Part shown: positions 47,294 through 55,337 of the stretch, piece by piece
Numbering within the stretch: the first letter of the stretch is position 1
Layout: each line of letters starts with the position of its first letter
Origin: Nocardioides sp. zg-1230
GTDB taxonomy: Bacteria; Actinomycetota; Actinomycetes; Propionibacteriales; Nocardioidaceae
DNA length: 64,000 nt
NCBI RefSeq assembly: GCF_013155335.1
Contig: NZ_JABJQZ010000001.1
Coordinates: forward strand, 930,001-994,000
Direction: 5' to 3'
Translations under genes and position numbers: made by a program
The notes under the pieces: generated by a model
Seen by the model: the letters and a program-made list of their open reading frames with translations, nothing else
Database searches by the model: none
What the model was told of the DNA's origin: nothing

Positions 47294-47931
47294 CCGCGGA
47301 TGCCCTCGCTGAGCAGCGTCGTCCCCTCGTCGCCGAGCGGGAGCCGGATGCCGGCGGACGGGTCGGGCCAGCGGATGCCCATGCGACGCCACATCTCGGT
47401 CACCACCCAGCCGTCGAGGAGGGTGTGGGAGTCCGACCGGTGTGCCCTGATCGGCGGCAGCAGCCGCGAGCGGGCCCGACGCACCGACACCTGGCGGAAG
47501 TATGGCCCGATCTCGGCAGGGTCCGCCCCGACGGCCTGGGCGACGAGCTCGGGGTCGCCCTGCCAGGAGTCGTCGAACTCCCCCGGACCGAAGTAGCCGG
47601 GGAGGTTGACGTGCCGGTCCAGCACCTCGCCCCCGTCGACGAGCCAGTGCGACCAGAACACGTCCTCGTAGATCACCACCGCCGACGCGAGCACCTGCAG
47701 CCGACGGGTCAGCTCGACCGCGAGCTTGTCGGAAGGCACCACGTAGTGCGGGCGCACGACGACCCAGCCCGGGGCGGAGCGGGTGACGCTGACGTCGTAG
47801 CGCTCGTCGGTCCGGCCGCGGTCGGCATCGGCGACCGGGTCGACCCGACGCCCGAGCCCCCGCAGGATCGACAGCAGCACGTCGGCCACCTCGTCGGCAT
47901 CGCCGGTGCGCAGCGCGACCGCGGTCTCCAT
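47287..47931 (-). CDS. Hypothetical protein
   Basis: I do not recognise this 214-residue protein. It has no signal peptide or membrane helix. It shows a predicted alpha/beta pattern with two Trp-rich segments (VIYEDVFWSHWL and WVVTEMWRRMGIRWPDP) and ends in GTTLLSEGIRGY. ATG 47931 is directly preceded in frame by GTG 47934; either may be used. It is divergent from SURF1, and convergent with the sigma gene with a seven-base overlap. Composition matches its neighbours. Confidence 0.65.
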   Translation of the reverse strand: METAVALRTGDADEVADVLLSILRGLGRRVDPVADADRGRTDERYDVSVTRSAPGWVVVRPHYVVPSDKLAVELTRRLQVLASAVVIYEDVFWSHWLVDGGEVLDRHVNLPGYFGPGEFDDSWQGDPELVAQAVGADPAEIGPYFRQVSVRRARSRLLPPIRAHRSDSHTLLDGWVVTEMWRRMGIRWPDPSAGIRLPLGDEGTTLLSEGIRGY

Positions 47932-48003
47932 CACCCCATGCCGCGCATCGTGGCACGCGTCACGCGGGCGCGGAGCCGATTCGTGGCGCTTCGTGGTGGC
48001 TGG

Positions 48004-48009
48004 GACAAT
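48004..48009 (+). promoter_or_regulatory. -10 box deciding the SURF1 start
   Basis: GACAAT ends seven bases before GTG 48017, the same spacing as other leaderless genes here, and excludes the longer in-frame start upstream, which lies in the divergent gene. Confidence 0.5.
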
Positions 48010-48016
48010 CGAGGCC

Positions 48017-48769
48017 GTGACCGCCCCCCGCCGACCCGGCCTGCTGACCGACCTCGGCGCGGCGGTCCTCGCGCTCGTGCTGGTGGGCATCGCGGGACTG
48101 CTCGGGAAGTGGCAGTACGACGCCTGGCAGGCGCACCGCGACGCCGAGGCACGCGACCTGACCGGCGTCGCGGCGGTGCCGCTGGACGAGGTGATGGGCA
48201 ACGACGACCCGTTCCCCGCCCCCGACCTGGGCCGTCCCGTGGACGTGTCGGGTGAGTGGCTCGACGGGGGTTTCTGGGTCGCCGACCGCGACCGCGGTGA
48301 CCAGCCCGGCTACTGGGCGGTGACGCCGCTCCAGACCGGCGACGCCGCGGTGCTCGTCGTCCGCGGCTGGGCACCCGAGCCCGACCCCGACCTGCTCGCC
48401 GTGGCGGGCGAGGCCGAGGTGACCGGCTGGCTGCAGCCCCCGGAGGGCACGCTGGTCGTCGACGACGACCCGTCCGACGACGTCTTCCCCGAGATCCGCG
48501 TCGCCGACGCCGTGCAGCGGGTCGACGTCGACCTGTGGTCGGCGTACGTGATCAGCCAGGAGCCCGGCCCCGGGCTGGAGGAGGCGGAGCTCGCGTCGCT
48601 GCCCACCCCGAGCCGGACGACCGGCATCCGCAACCTGCTCTACGCCTTCGAGTGGTGGGTCTTCGGGGCGTTCGCGGCCTTCATCTGGTGGCGCTGGCGC
48701 CGCGACGCCACCAAGCCCGACCTGGATCCCGACGTGGCGCCCGAGCTGTCCCGACCGAGCGCCGGATAG
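48017..48769 (+). CDS. SURF1 family protein
   Basis: SURF1 proteins help assemble aa3 cytochrome oxidase. The 250-residue protein has an N-terminal helix (GAAVLALVLVGIAGLLGKWQ) with the family LGxWQ-like LGKWQYDAWQ, the periplasmic region with VDVSGEW and VVRGWAPEP, and a C-terminal helix (YAFEWWVFGAFAAFIWWRWRR split), the SURF1 two-helix topology. It is followed after ten bases by the DUF3817 gene. Confidence 0.88.
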   Translation: MTAPRRPGLLTDLGAAVLALVLVGIAGLLGKWQYDAWQAHRDAEARDLTGVAAVPLDEVMGNDDPFPAPDLGRPVDVSGEWLDGGFWVADRDRGDQPGYWAVTPLQTGDAAVLVVRGWAPEPDPDLLAVAGEAEVTGWLQPPEGTLVVDDDPSDDVFPEIRVADAVQRVDVDLWSAYVISQEPGPGLEEAELASLPTPSRTTGIRNLLYAFEWWVFGAFAAFIWWRWRRDATKPDLDPDVAPELSRPSAG

Positions 48770-48772
48770 GTT
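48767..48772 (+). promoter_or_regulatory. -10 box deciding the DUF3817 start
   Basis: TAGGTT overlaps the SURF1 stop and ends seven bases before GTG 48780. It rules out TTG 48771, which would lie inside the promoter. Confidence 0.55.
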
Positions 48773-48779
48773 GGCCGCC

Positions 48780-49160
48780 GTGTCACGCACCCTCACCGCC
48801 TACCGCGTCATGGCCTCCATCGTGGGCGTCCTGCTCGTCGTGCTCTGCCTGGTCGGCGTCCCGCTGGCCAACTTCGACGGGTCCCCGATGTGGGGCGTCT
48901 TCGACAGCACGCCGACGTGGGTCACGCCCGGCTCCGACGCCCAGCACGCCGGCGAGCTCATCACCACCTACCTCGGTGTCGCGCACGGCTGGCTCTACAT
49001 GATCTTCCTCTTCAGCGCGTTCCTGCTCTCGCGTCGCGCCGCGTGGGACTTCCCGTTCACCGTGGTGACCCTCGTCTGCGGCACGATCCCGCTGGTCTCC
49101 TTCTGGGCCGAGCACCGCGCCACTGCGCGCGTCCGCGCCGAGCACCCCGCGCTTGCCTGA
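48780..49160 (+). CDS. DUF3817 membrane protein
   Basis: The 126-residue protein has three predicted helices (about 8-28, 62-82 and 88-108) with a conserved loop (HAGELITTYLGVAHGWLYM) of the DUF3817 family, common in actinobacteria near cytochrome or purine genes. No function is known. The start is GTG 48780, seven bases after TAGGTT. Confidence 0.82.
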   Translation: MSRTLTAYRVMASIVGVLLVVLCLVGVPLANFDGSPMWGVFDSTPTWVTPGSDAQHAGELITTYLGVAHGWLYMIFLFSAFLLSRRAAWDFPFTVVTLVCGTIPLVSFWAEHRATARVRAEHPALA

Positions 49161-49179
49161 TCCTCACTAGGCTCCACCC

Positions 49180-50010
49180 ATGGTGACCGCGTTCGTGCTC
49201 GGCGGAGGCGGGGTGCTGGGCGCCGTCGAGGTCGGCATGCTGCGGGCGCTGCTCGAGCGCGGCATCGTCCCGGACCTCGTCCTCGGCACGAGCGTCGGCG
49301 CGCTCAACGGCGCGATGGTCGCGCGGCAGCCCGAGCTCGGCGTCGTCGACCGGCTCACCGAGCTCTGGGCCGCCACTGCGCAGGGCCGCGACGTGTACGG
49401 CGACCGCCCGCTGCGCACCGTCCGCCGTGCCGTGTCCACCGGCACCCACATCTACTCCTCCGCGCCCCTGCGCGCCCGTCTCGAGGAGGAGCTGGGGGAC
49501 GCGCGCTTCGAGGACCTGCCCGTACGCCTCGAGGTGTGCGCGGCGAGCATCGAGCGCGCCGCCGAGCACTGGTTCACCGAGGGACCGATCGTGCCCGCGA
49601 TCCTCGCCAGCGCCGCCGTACCGGGTCTGCTGCCACCGGCCGAGGTCGACGGCGAGCACTTCCTCGACGGCGGCCTGGTCAACTCCATCCCGGTGGGGCG
49701 CGCGGTCGAGCTCGGCGCCACCCGCGTCTTCGTGCTGCAGGTGGGGCGCATCGACCGCCCGCTGCGGGTGCCGACCCGGCCGTGGGAGGTCGCGAGGGTG
49801 AGCTTCGAGGTCGCCCGCCGCCACCGCTTCATGCGCGACATGGCCACCATCCCCGAGGGCGTCGAGGCCCACGTGCTGCCCGCTGCGGGCACGTCGTCAC
49901 GCGACGACTCGCTGCTCTCCCACCGCGACTTCTCGGGGGTCCAGGGCCGTATCGATGCGACGTACGCCGCCTCGCGGGACTACCTCGACGCCGAGCTCGG
50001 CCGGCCATGA
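49180..50010 (+). CDS. Patatin-like phospholipase
   Basis: The 276-residue protein has the patatin oxyanion motif LGGGGVLGAVEVGML, the nucleophile elbow GTSVGALNG and the catalytic Asp in FLDGGLVNSIPV, so the Ser-Asp dyad is complete. It probably hydrolyses acyl chains from membrane lipids. TAGGCT (49168-49173) is six bases from the ATG. The stop overlaps the next acyltransferase gene by four bases, suggesting a deacylation-reacylation pair. Confidence 0.9.
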   Translation: MVTAFVLGGGGVLGAVEVGMLRALLERGIVPDLVLGTSVGALNGAMVARQPELGVVDRLTELWAATAQGRDVYGDRPLRTVRRAVSTGTHIYSSAPLRARLEEELGDARFEDLPVRLEVCAASIERAAEHWFTEGPIVPAILASAAVPGLLPPAEVDGEHFLDGGLVNSIPVGRAVELGATRVFVLQVGRIDRPLRVPTRPWEVARVSFEVARRHRFMRDMATIPEGVEAHVLPAAGTSSRDDSLLSHRDFSGVQGRIDATYAASRDYLDAELGRP

Positions 50011-51023
50011 GGCGCCCGCTGGTCTGGATCCTGAGGCGGCTGGTCGTGGCGCCGCTCGTGGTGGTCCTTACGGTGCTGATGTGGGTCACCCTGCCGGGCT
50101 GGCTGCTGGTGGCGGCGGCGGTGTCACCGATGCTGCCCGGACGGTGGCGGGCTCTGCGCGTGCTGTGGCTGGTCCTGCTGTACGCCACCTTCGAGACCGT
50201 GATGCTGGCGGTGATGCTGGGCCTGTGGCTGGCCAGCGGCTTCGGCTGGAAGATCCGCTCGCCCTACTTCGCCGGCATCCACTACGACCTGGTGCAGGGC
50301 GCGCTGATCGTGTTCTTCCGCGAGGCCCGGCGGGTGCTGGCGCTGCGCATCCGCACCGACGGACCGCACCCGTCACGGGTGCCGGACGGGCCGGTGCTGG
50401 TGATGTGCCGCCACGCCGGGCCCGGCGACTCGTTCGTGCTGATGTACGCCCTGCTGCACTGGTACCACCGCGAGCCGCGGGTCGTCCTCAAGAACACCCT
50501 CGCGTGGGACCCCGCGATCGACGTGGTGCTGAATCGGGTCCCGGCGCGCTTCATCTCCCCCAACCCCGCCGCCGGCGAGGACCTGGAGTCGCAGATCGCG
50601 TCGCTGGCCACCGGCCTCGACCACAACGACGCGTTCGTGATCTTCCCCGAGGGCGGCAACTTCACCGCCGCGCGACGCGATCGCGCGATCGCCAAGCTCC
50701 GCAAGCTCGGCCTGGAGCGGATGGCGGTGCGCGCGGAGGAGATGGTGCACGTCCTGGCGCCCCGCCCCGGCGGCGTACTGGCAGCGCTCGACGCGGCACC
50801 GGAGGCCGACGTGCTGATGGTCGCCCACACCGGGCTCGACCACCTGCTCACCGTCGGCGACCTGTGGCGCGAGCTGCCGATGGACAAGCAGATCACGATG
50901 CGCTGGTGGCGCGTCGCGCGCGAGGAGATCCCGGGCGAGCGCGAGGAGCGCATCGACTGGCTCTTCCACTGGTGGGAGCGGATCGACGACTGGATCGAGG
51001 ACAACCGCCTCGAGCCCCTCTGA
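50007..51023 (+). CDS. Lysophospholipid acyltransferase (PlsC family)
   Basis: The 338-residue protein has two or three N-terminal helices (about 10-75), then the acyltransferase domain with CRHAGPGDSF (HX4D) and the later FPEGGNFT. The C-terminal 80 residues are charged with several Trp (WWRVAREEIPG, WLFHWWERIDDW). The ATG overlaps the patatin stop (ATGA). With the patatin it could remodel membrane lipids. It ends at a strong bidirectional terminator. Confidence 0.88.
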   Translation: MRRPLVWILRRLVVAPLVVVLTVLMWVTLPGWLLVAAAVSPMLPGRWRALRVLWLVLLYATFETVMLAVMLGLWLASGFGWKIRSPYFAGIHYDLVQGALIVFFREARRVLALRIRTDGPHPSRVPDGPVLVMCRHAGPGDSFVLMYALLHWYHREPRVVLKNTLAWDPAIDVVLNRVPARFISPNPAAGEDLESQIASLATGLDHNDAFVIFPEGGNFTAARRDRAIAKLRKLGLERMAVRAEEMVHVLAPRPGGVLAALDAAPEADVLMVAHTGLDHLLTVGDLWRELPMDKQITMRWWRVAREEIPGEREERIDWLFHWWERIDDWIEDNRLEPL

Positions 51024-51048
51024 GCGCACGCCGCCGTGGACGCGACTC

Positions 51049-51102
51049 GGGCGGTGCCCCACCCACCTTCGCGAGCTGCCGAAGGTGGGTGGGACACCGC
51101 CC
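51049..51102. terminator. Long bidirectional terminator hairpin
   Basis: 51049-51071 pairs with 51080-51102 in 22 of 23 positions (one C-A mismatch) around an eight-base loop, between the convergent acyltransferase and coiled-coil protein genes. It is the strongest simple hairpin I found in the window. Confidence 0.9.
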
Positions 51103-51130
51103 GGTGCGGTGTTCGGGTGCTGCGGTGCTG

Positions 51131-51943
51131 CTAGTTCTTCCGCGGCACGTCGTCGATGTCGATCACGTCGGCGGGTGCGTCGGGGTCGGTCGGCTGGTGC
51201 GCCTCCTCGACCGAGTCGCTGATCGCCTCGCCCGGGGCGCCGCCGCCGGGGTCGTCGGTGGCCGGCGGGTCGGCCGTCACGACGTCGTCGGCCGTGACCT
51301 CCTCGGGCAGCGGGTCGGTGAGCGGGTCACCGCCGGGCGCGGCCGACGTGGTCGCCGGGGAGGCGGGCGTGGGCGGCGGGGTGGCCGACGACGGGGTGGC
51401 GGGCTTCGGCGGGGCCGGCGGCACGTAGGTCGACTGCCAGTTGGCCTCGGCGTCCTGCTTGCCCTTGAGCTTGGTGAAGACGAAGCCGCCGACGGCCAGC
51501 AGGCCGGTGACCAGCAGGAACTTCTTGAGCCTGCCGCCCTTGGGCTCGGGCTCGACGCCGCGCAGCTCGTTGACCTTCGCGGCGGCCAGGTCGCGACCCT
51601 CGGCGGCCCGCTCGGAGGCGAGCGCGGCGGCGACGGCGGCCTTGTCGGCGGCGTTGGCGCGGGCCTCGGCCAGCAGCGGGGCGGCCTTCTCACGCGCCTC
51701 GGCGGTCTTCACGGCGGCGAGGGCGGCACCTGCGGTGGCGGCCTCGGTCGCGCGCGTGCGCCCCTCGTCGAGCAGCGGCTGGGCCTTGTCACGCGCGTCG
51801 GCGATCGCGGGACCCGCCTTCTCCACCGCCTGCTCCCAGGCTGACTCGAGCTGGGGGATGACGGTGTCGGTGACGGTCTCCGAGACCTGCTCGACATAGT
51901 CGTGGGCCCGGTCCATCAGGGACTTCTTGCGGCCGAAAGGCAT
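51131..51943 (-). CDS. Ala-rich helical single-pass membrane protein
   Basis: The 270-residue protein has a long Ala/Glu/Lys-rich helical region (about 10-140) resembling apolipoprotein or phasin-type amphipathic helices. One membrane helix (about 148-166, KKFLLVTGLLAVGGFVF) and a Pro/Thr/Asp-rich, probably disordered C-terminal part follow. It holds the place of Rv0008c between the tRNA genes and ppiA. ATG 51943 has GAGGAGG upstream, which decides it against a start ten codons earlier. Function unknown. Confidence 0.8.
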   Translation of the reverse strand: MPFGRKKSLMDRAHDYVEQVSETVTDTVIPQLESAWEQAVEKAGPAIADARDKAQPLLDEGRTRATEAATAGAALAAVKTAEAREKAAPLLAEARANAADKAAVAAALASERAAEGRDLAAAKVNELRGVEPEPKGGRLKKFLLVTGLLAVGGFVFTKLKGKQDAEANWQSTYVPPAPPKPATPSSATPPPTPASPATTSAAPGGDPLTDPLPEEVTADDVVTADPPATDDPGGGAPGEAISDSVEEAHQPTDPDAPADVIDIDDVPRKN

Positions 51944-52161
51944 GCGTGACCTCCTCAGTGATTGAGGCTCCATCTCACCACGGGCACCCTGACGCGGCCA
52001 GCCCCGTCCGGGTGGGCAGGACGTACGGCGTCACGCGGGCGCCCTGCCCACACCGGGGCCTGACAGGGGCGTGGGCGTGGCGTGGCAGGATCGAGGGGCG
52101 CGCGGCCGTGGTGCCGCGCCACCACCGACGTACGACAGACCACAGCTGAGAGGCACATCCC

Positions 52162-52674
52162 ATGGCCGACCTGAAGGCGACCCTGAAGACCAACCGGGGC
52201 GACATCGTCATCGACCTGTTCCCCAACCACGCGCCCGAGACCGTCGAGAACTTCGTCGGCCTGGCCGAGGGCACCAAGGACTACCGCGACGACGCCGGCC
52301 GCAGCGGCGAGAAGTACTACGACGGCCTCGGCTTCCACCGCGTCATCGAGGGCTTCATGATCCAGGGTGGCTGCCCGCTCGGCACCGGCACCGGCGGCCC
52401 GGGCTACACGTTCAAGGACGAGATCCACCCCGAGCTCGTCTTCGACAAGCCCTACCTGCTCGCGATGGCCAACGCCGGCCCGGGCACCAACGGCTCGCAG
52501 TTCTTCATCACCGTCGGCGCCACACCGTGGCTCAACCGCAAGCACACGATCTTCGGCGAGGTGGCCGACCAGGCCAGCCGCGACGTGGTCGACGCGATCG
52601 CGACCACCCCCACCGGTGCGATGGACCGTCCGCAGGACGCCGTGGTCATCGAGTCGGTCACCATCGAGCGCTGA
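52162..52674 (+). CDS. ppiA: Peptidyl-prolyl cis-trans isomerase (cyclophilin)
   Basis: The 170-residue cytoplasmic cyclophilin has the catalytic FHRVIEGFMIQGG and the AMANAGPGTNGSQFFIT segments with the active Arg, Phe, Met and Gln. It accelerates proline isomerisation. It matches Rv0009 in position. A 218-base gap (51944-52161) before it holds its promoter, which I could not assign, and GAGAGG before the ATG. Confidence 0.96.
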   Translation: MADLKATLKTNRGDIVIDLFPNHAPETVENFVGLAEGTKDYRDDAGRSGEKYYDGLGFHRVIEGFMIQGGCPLGTGTGGPGYTFKDEIHPELVFDKPYLLAMANAGPGTNGSQFFITVGATPWLNRKHTIFGEVADQASRDVVDAIATTPTGAMDRPQDAVVIESVTIER

Positions 52675-52722
52675 CCCACCCGGTCCGCACCACACCCCCG
52701 ACGCGACTCGCGTGACCCCGCC

Positions 52723-53667
52723 ATGACCCAACCGCCCGAGGGGCCGACCGCGGACCCGACCGCGGCCGGGGTGCCCACCTGCTACCGGCACCCCGACCGC
52801 GAGACCTGGATCCGCTGCCAGCGCTGCGACAAGTCGATCTGCCCCGACTGCATGCGCGACGCGGCGGTGGGCTTCCAGTGCCCCGACTGCGTCAAGGAGG
52901 CCAACAAGGGCTCGCGCCAGAACCGCGCCATGTACGGCGGAGAGCGCAGCGCCGACCCGCGGCTGACGACGTTCGTCCTCATCGGCATCAACGCCGCCGT
53001 GTGGCTGGCGATCACCGCGACGGGCGGGCGCTCGTCGTGGCTCACCCACCTGCTGGCGCTCCGGCCGGTGGGCGTGTGCGACCCCGGCAACGGGTCGCTC
53101 TACGACATCGGTGAGAGCGTCTGCGAGGCCTCCGGTGCGACCTTCCAGCCCGGCTTCTCCGACGGCGCCTGGTGGCAGCTGCTGACCGCGGCGTTCACCC
53201 ACGTCGAGATCTGGCACGTCGCGATGAACATGTTCGCGCTGTTCATCTTCGGCCCCGTGCTCGAGGGCATCGTCGGGCGGGCGCGCTTCCTGGCGATCTA
53301 CCTCGTCAGCGCCCTGGCGGGGTCGGTGATGGTGGTCTGGTTCAGCTACGAGTTCAGCTCCACCGTCGGCGCCTCCGGCGCGATCTTCGGCCTGCTGGGC
53401 GCCCTGCTCGTCGTCGCCCGCAAGGGCCGGCTGCACTCGCAGTGGCTCGTGCAGAACCTCGTCATCGGCGTCGTCATCACCGTGGTGGGCTGGCGCTTCA
53501 TCTCCTGGCAGGGTCACCTCGGTGGCCTCGTCGGCGGCGCACTGGCCGCGGCGATCATCGCCTACGCCCCGAAGTCGAGCCGCAGCCTCGTGCAGTGGAT
53601 CGGTCTTGCCCTCGTGCTGACCGCCCTGCTGGCCCTCGCGCTCGTGCGGGACCTCGCCCTGTCCTGA
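52723..53667 (+). CDS. Rhomboid intramembrane serine protease with N-terminal zinc finger
   Basis: Rhomboids cleave membrane helices. The 314-residue protein starts with a B-box-like zinc finger (CYRHPDRETWIRCQRC, then CPDCM and CPDCV; about 20-60). Six or seven helices follow with WHVAMNMFALF, the catalytic Ser in GASGAIFGLLGALL and the catalytic His in GHLGGLVGGALAA. This zinc-finger-rhomboid fusion is common in actinobacteria, near ppiA and crgA. Substrates are unknown. Confidence 0.93.
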   Translation: MTQPPEGPTADPTAAGVPTCYRHPDRETWIRCQRCDKSICPDCMRDAAVGFQCPDCVKEANKGSRQNRAMYGGERSADPRLTTFVLIGINAAVWLAITATGGRSSWLTHLLALRPVGVCDPGNGSLYDIGESVCEASGATFQPGFSDGAWWQLLTAAFTHVEIWHVAMNMFALFIFGPVLEGIVGRARFLAIYLVSALAGSVMVVWFSYEFSSTVGASGAIFGLLGALLVVARKGRLHSQWLVQNLVIGVVITVVGWRFISWQGHLGGLVGGALAAAIIAYAPKSSRSLVQWIGLALVLTALLALALVRDLALS

Positions 53668-53756
53668 CACCGGCCACACGCCCGACCGCGGCCCCCGCCC
53701 CTCGTCGTACGACGGAGGCGGGGGCTGCGTGCATTTCCCACAGGTGTGCACACAGC

Positions 53757-53812
53757 TGTGGATAACTACACGCATGTAATTCTCCACAGAGGTTCTCCAC
53801 AGTGTGGAAATC
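53757..53812. other. DnaA-box cluster outside oriC
   Basis: Four boxes in 56 bases: perfect TTATCCACA on the minus strand (53757-53765), TTCTCCACA on the plus strand at 53780-53788 and again at 53793-53801, and ATTTCCACA on the minus strand (53804-53812). The stretch is AT-rich compared with its surroundings. It lies in a 338-base gap (53668-54005) between the convergent rhomboid and CrgA genes, about 20 kb from oriC. Confidence 0.7.
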
Positions 53813-53824
53813 CGACGCCCGGCC

Positions 53825-53880
53825 CGAGCGGTGAGTGAGGCAGGAAATCAGGCGCCGGAACCTGTCCCACGCACCGCTCG
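53825..53880. terminator. Hairpin A with CGAGCGGTG arms
   Basis: CGAGCGGTG (53825-53833) pairs with CACCGCTCG (53872-53880), with an inner CAGG/CCTG pair (53841-53844 with 53861-53864). It is the first of two hairpins built on the same arm. Confidence 0.6.
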
Positions 53881-53904
53881 TCGGGTGCACGCGACCCGAA
53901 ATGA

Positions 53905-53964
53905 CTCGAGCGGTGGGAGAGACGCCTTCCCTTCCCCAGGAAGGCGCCTCACCCACCGCTCGAG
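53905..53964. terminator. Hairpin B, bidirectional terminator before crgA
   Basis: CTCGAGCGGTGGG (53905-53917) pairs perfectly with its complement at 53952-53964, and CGCCTTCC (53923-53930) with GGAAGGCG (53939-53946). The arms repeat the CGAGCGGTG word of hairpin A, so the pair arose by duplication or is under selection. Confidence 0.75.
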
Positions 53965-54005
53965 GCGACGGATGTCCGACCCGCGTCAGCGGGCCGAGGG
54001 AGAAC

Positions 54006-54458
54006 CTACTCCCACTTGGTCGCGAAGCTGAAGCCGACCGCCATGAAGGCGATGCCGACGACGAGGTTCCACTGGCCGAGGTCGTTGAAGATCGGCAGGT
54101 CGGAGAGATCGTCGGAGAAGACGTAGAACGTGCAGATCCACAGCAGGCCGACGAGGAAGCAGCCGAGCATGCCGACCACGACGCCGCGACCGCGGCCCAG
54201 CGGCGTCGACGGGTGCGCGGAGACCATCAGGCCGACCATCAGCAGGCCGAAGCCGATCAGGTAGTTCCAGTCACCCAGGTCGGACACGGCCTTCGGGCTG
54301 CCGTCGACCGGCGGGAACGCGAGCGGGTTGCCGCGGCCCTGGACGTAGTAGAAGACGAGCCAGCCGATGCCGGCGGCGATGAGCACCAGGGCGACGATGA
54401 ACCGCGGGGTGAAGAGCGACGTCTTCTCCTCGGAGGTGATCGTGGGGGACTTCGACAC
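54006..54458 (-). CDS. crgA: Cell-division protein CrgA, double-module form
   Basis: CrgA is a small membrane protein of the actinobacterial divisome, usually about 90 residues with two helices. This protein has 150 residues and four helices. The first module (about 17-80) ends DWNYLIGFGLLMVGLMVSA and the second (about 90-150) ends QWNLVVGIAFMAVGFSFATKWE split. Both modules show a helix, a short polar loop with Asp, a WN pair and a GxxxMxVG helix, so it looks like an internal duplication. It is divergent from the DUF881 gene, in the place of Rv0011c. Confidence 0.82.
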   Translation of the reverse strand: MSKSPTITSEEKTSLFTPRFIVALVLIAAGIGWLVFYYVQGRGNPLAFPPVDGSPKAVSDLGDWNYLIGFGLLMVGLMVSAHPSTPLGRGRGVVVGMLGCFLVGLLWICTFYVFSDDLSDLPIFNDLGQWNLVVGIAFMAVGFSFATKWE

Positions 54459-54553
54459 TGCTGCTCCTGGGGCTTGGCTGTTCAGGGTCCCGGCGGGCTC
54501 GCGGCGCCGGTCACGGGCGGTAAGACGCCCGACGGGGGGTTAGCGTAGTAGGC

Positions 54554-55306
54554 ATGCGCCCTCCGTCCCACTCGTCCCCCGGGCGTCGTCTCGCCTGGCG
54601 GGTGGCCACTCCGGTGGTCGTGCTGCTCAGCGGAGCCCTCTTCGCGGTCAGCGCGGAGCAGAGTGACGGCTTCGACCTGCGTGGCGGGCGACTGACCGAC
54701 CTGGCGTCCGTGGTCCGCGCCGAGCGCGACGAGGCGGGCGAGCTCACCGCACGGGCGGCCGAGCTCAACGCCGAGGTGGAGGCCCTCAGCACCGAGCTCG
54801 GCGACCGCTCCGTCGGACGCGCCCAGGACGAGATCGCGACCCTCGTCGACCCCGCGGGGCTGACCGAGAAGACCGGCCCCGCGGTGCGGGTCACCCTCGA
54901 CGACGCGCCGGAGGAGACGCGGCTGGCCTACGAGGGCGACCCCAACGACCTGGTGGTGCACCAGCAGGACATCCAGGCGGTGGCCAACGCCATGTGGAAC
55001 GCCGGGGCCGAGGCGGTGACCATCCAGGGCCAGCGGCTGATCTCGACGACCGGCATCAAGTGCGAGGGCAACCAGGTCACCCTCCACGGCATCCCCTACT
55101 CGCCGCCCTACGTGATCGAGGGCATCGGCGACCCGGCCGCCATGGAGGCCGAGCTCACGACCGACCCGATCCTGGCGACCTACCGCGACTACACCCTCAT
55201 CCCCGGTGGCGGCGTCTCGTGGGACATGGCTCGTCTCGACTCGGCCGTCGCACCGGCGTACGACGGTCTCCTCGACCTCACCTACGCCACCCCGATGCCC
55301 GAGTGA
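54554..55306 (+). CDS. DUF881 membrane protein (Rv0012-like)
   Basis: The 250-residue protein has one N-terminal membrane helix (about 16-36), a coiled coil (about 55-85) and the extracytoplasmic DUF881 domain with VRVTLDDAP, VVHQQDIQAVANAMWNAGAEAV split, and ISTTGIKCEGN. The family lies beside crgA and pknB and is linked to division by context. TAGCGT (54541-54546) is seven bases from the ATG (leaderless). No trpG gene follows it, unlike in M. tuberculosis. Confidence 0.88.
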   Translation: MRPPSHSSPGRRLAWRVATPVVVLLSGALFAVSAEQSDGFDLRGGRLTDLASVVRAERDEAGELTARAAELNAEVEALSTELGDRSVGRAQDEIATLVDPAGLTEKTGPAVRVTLDDAPEETRLAYEGDPNDLVVHQQDIQAVANAMWNAGAEAVTIQGQRLISTTGIKCEGNQVTLHGIPYSPPYVIEGIGDPAAMEAELTTDPILATYRDYTLIPGGGVSWDMARLDSAVAPAYDGLLDLTYATPMPE

Positions 55307-55337
55307 CCGACTGACCGAGCGCTGACCGGGGTCAGAC

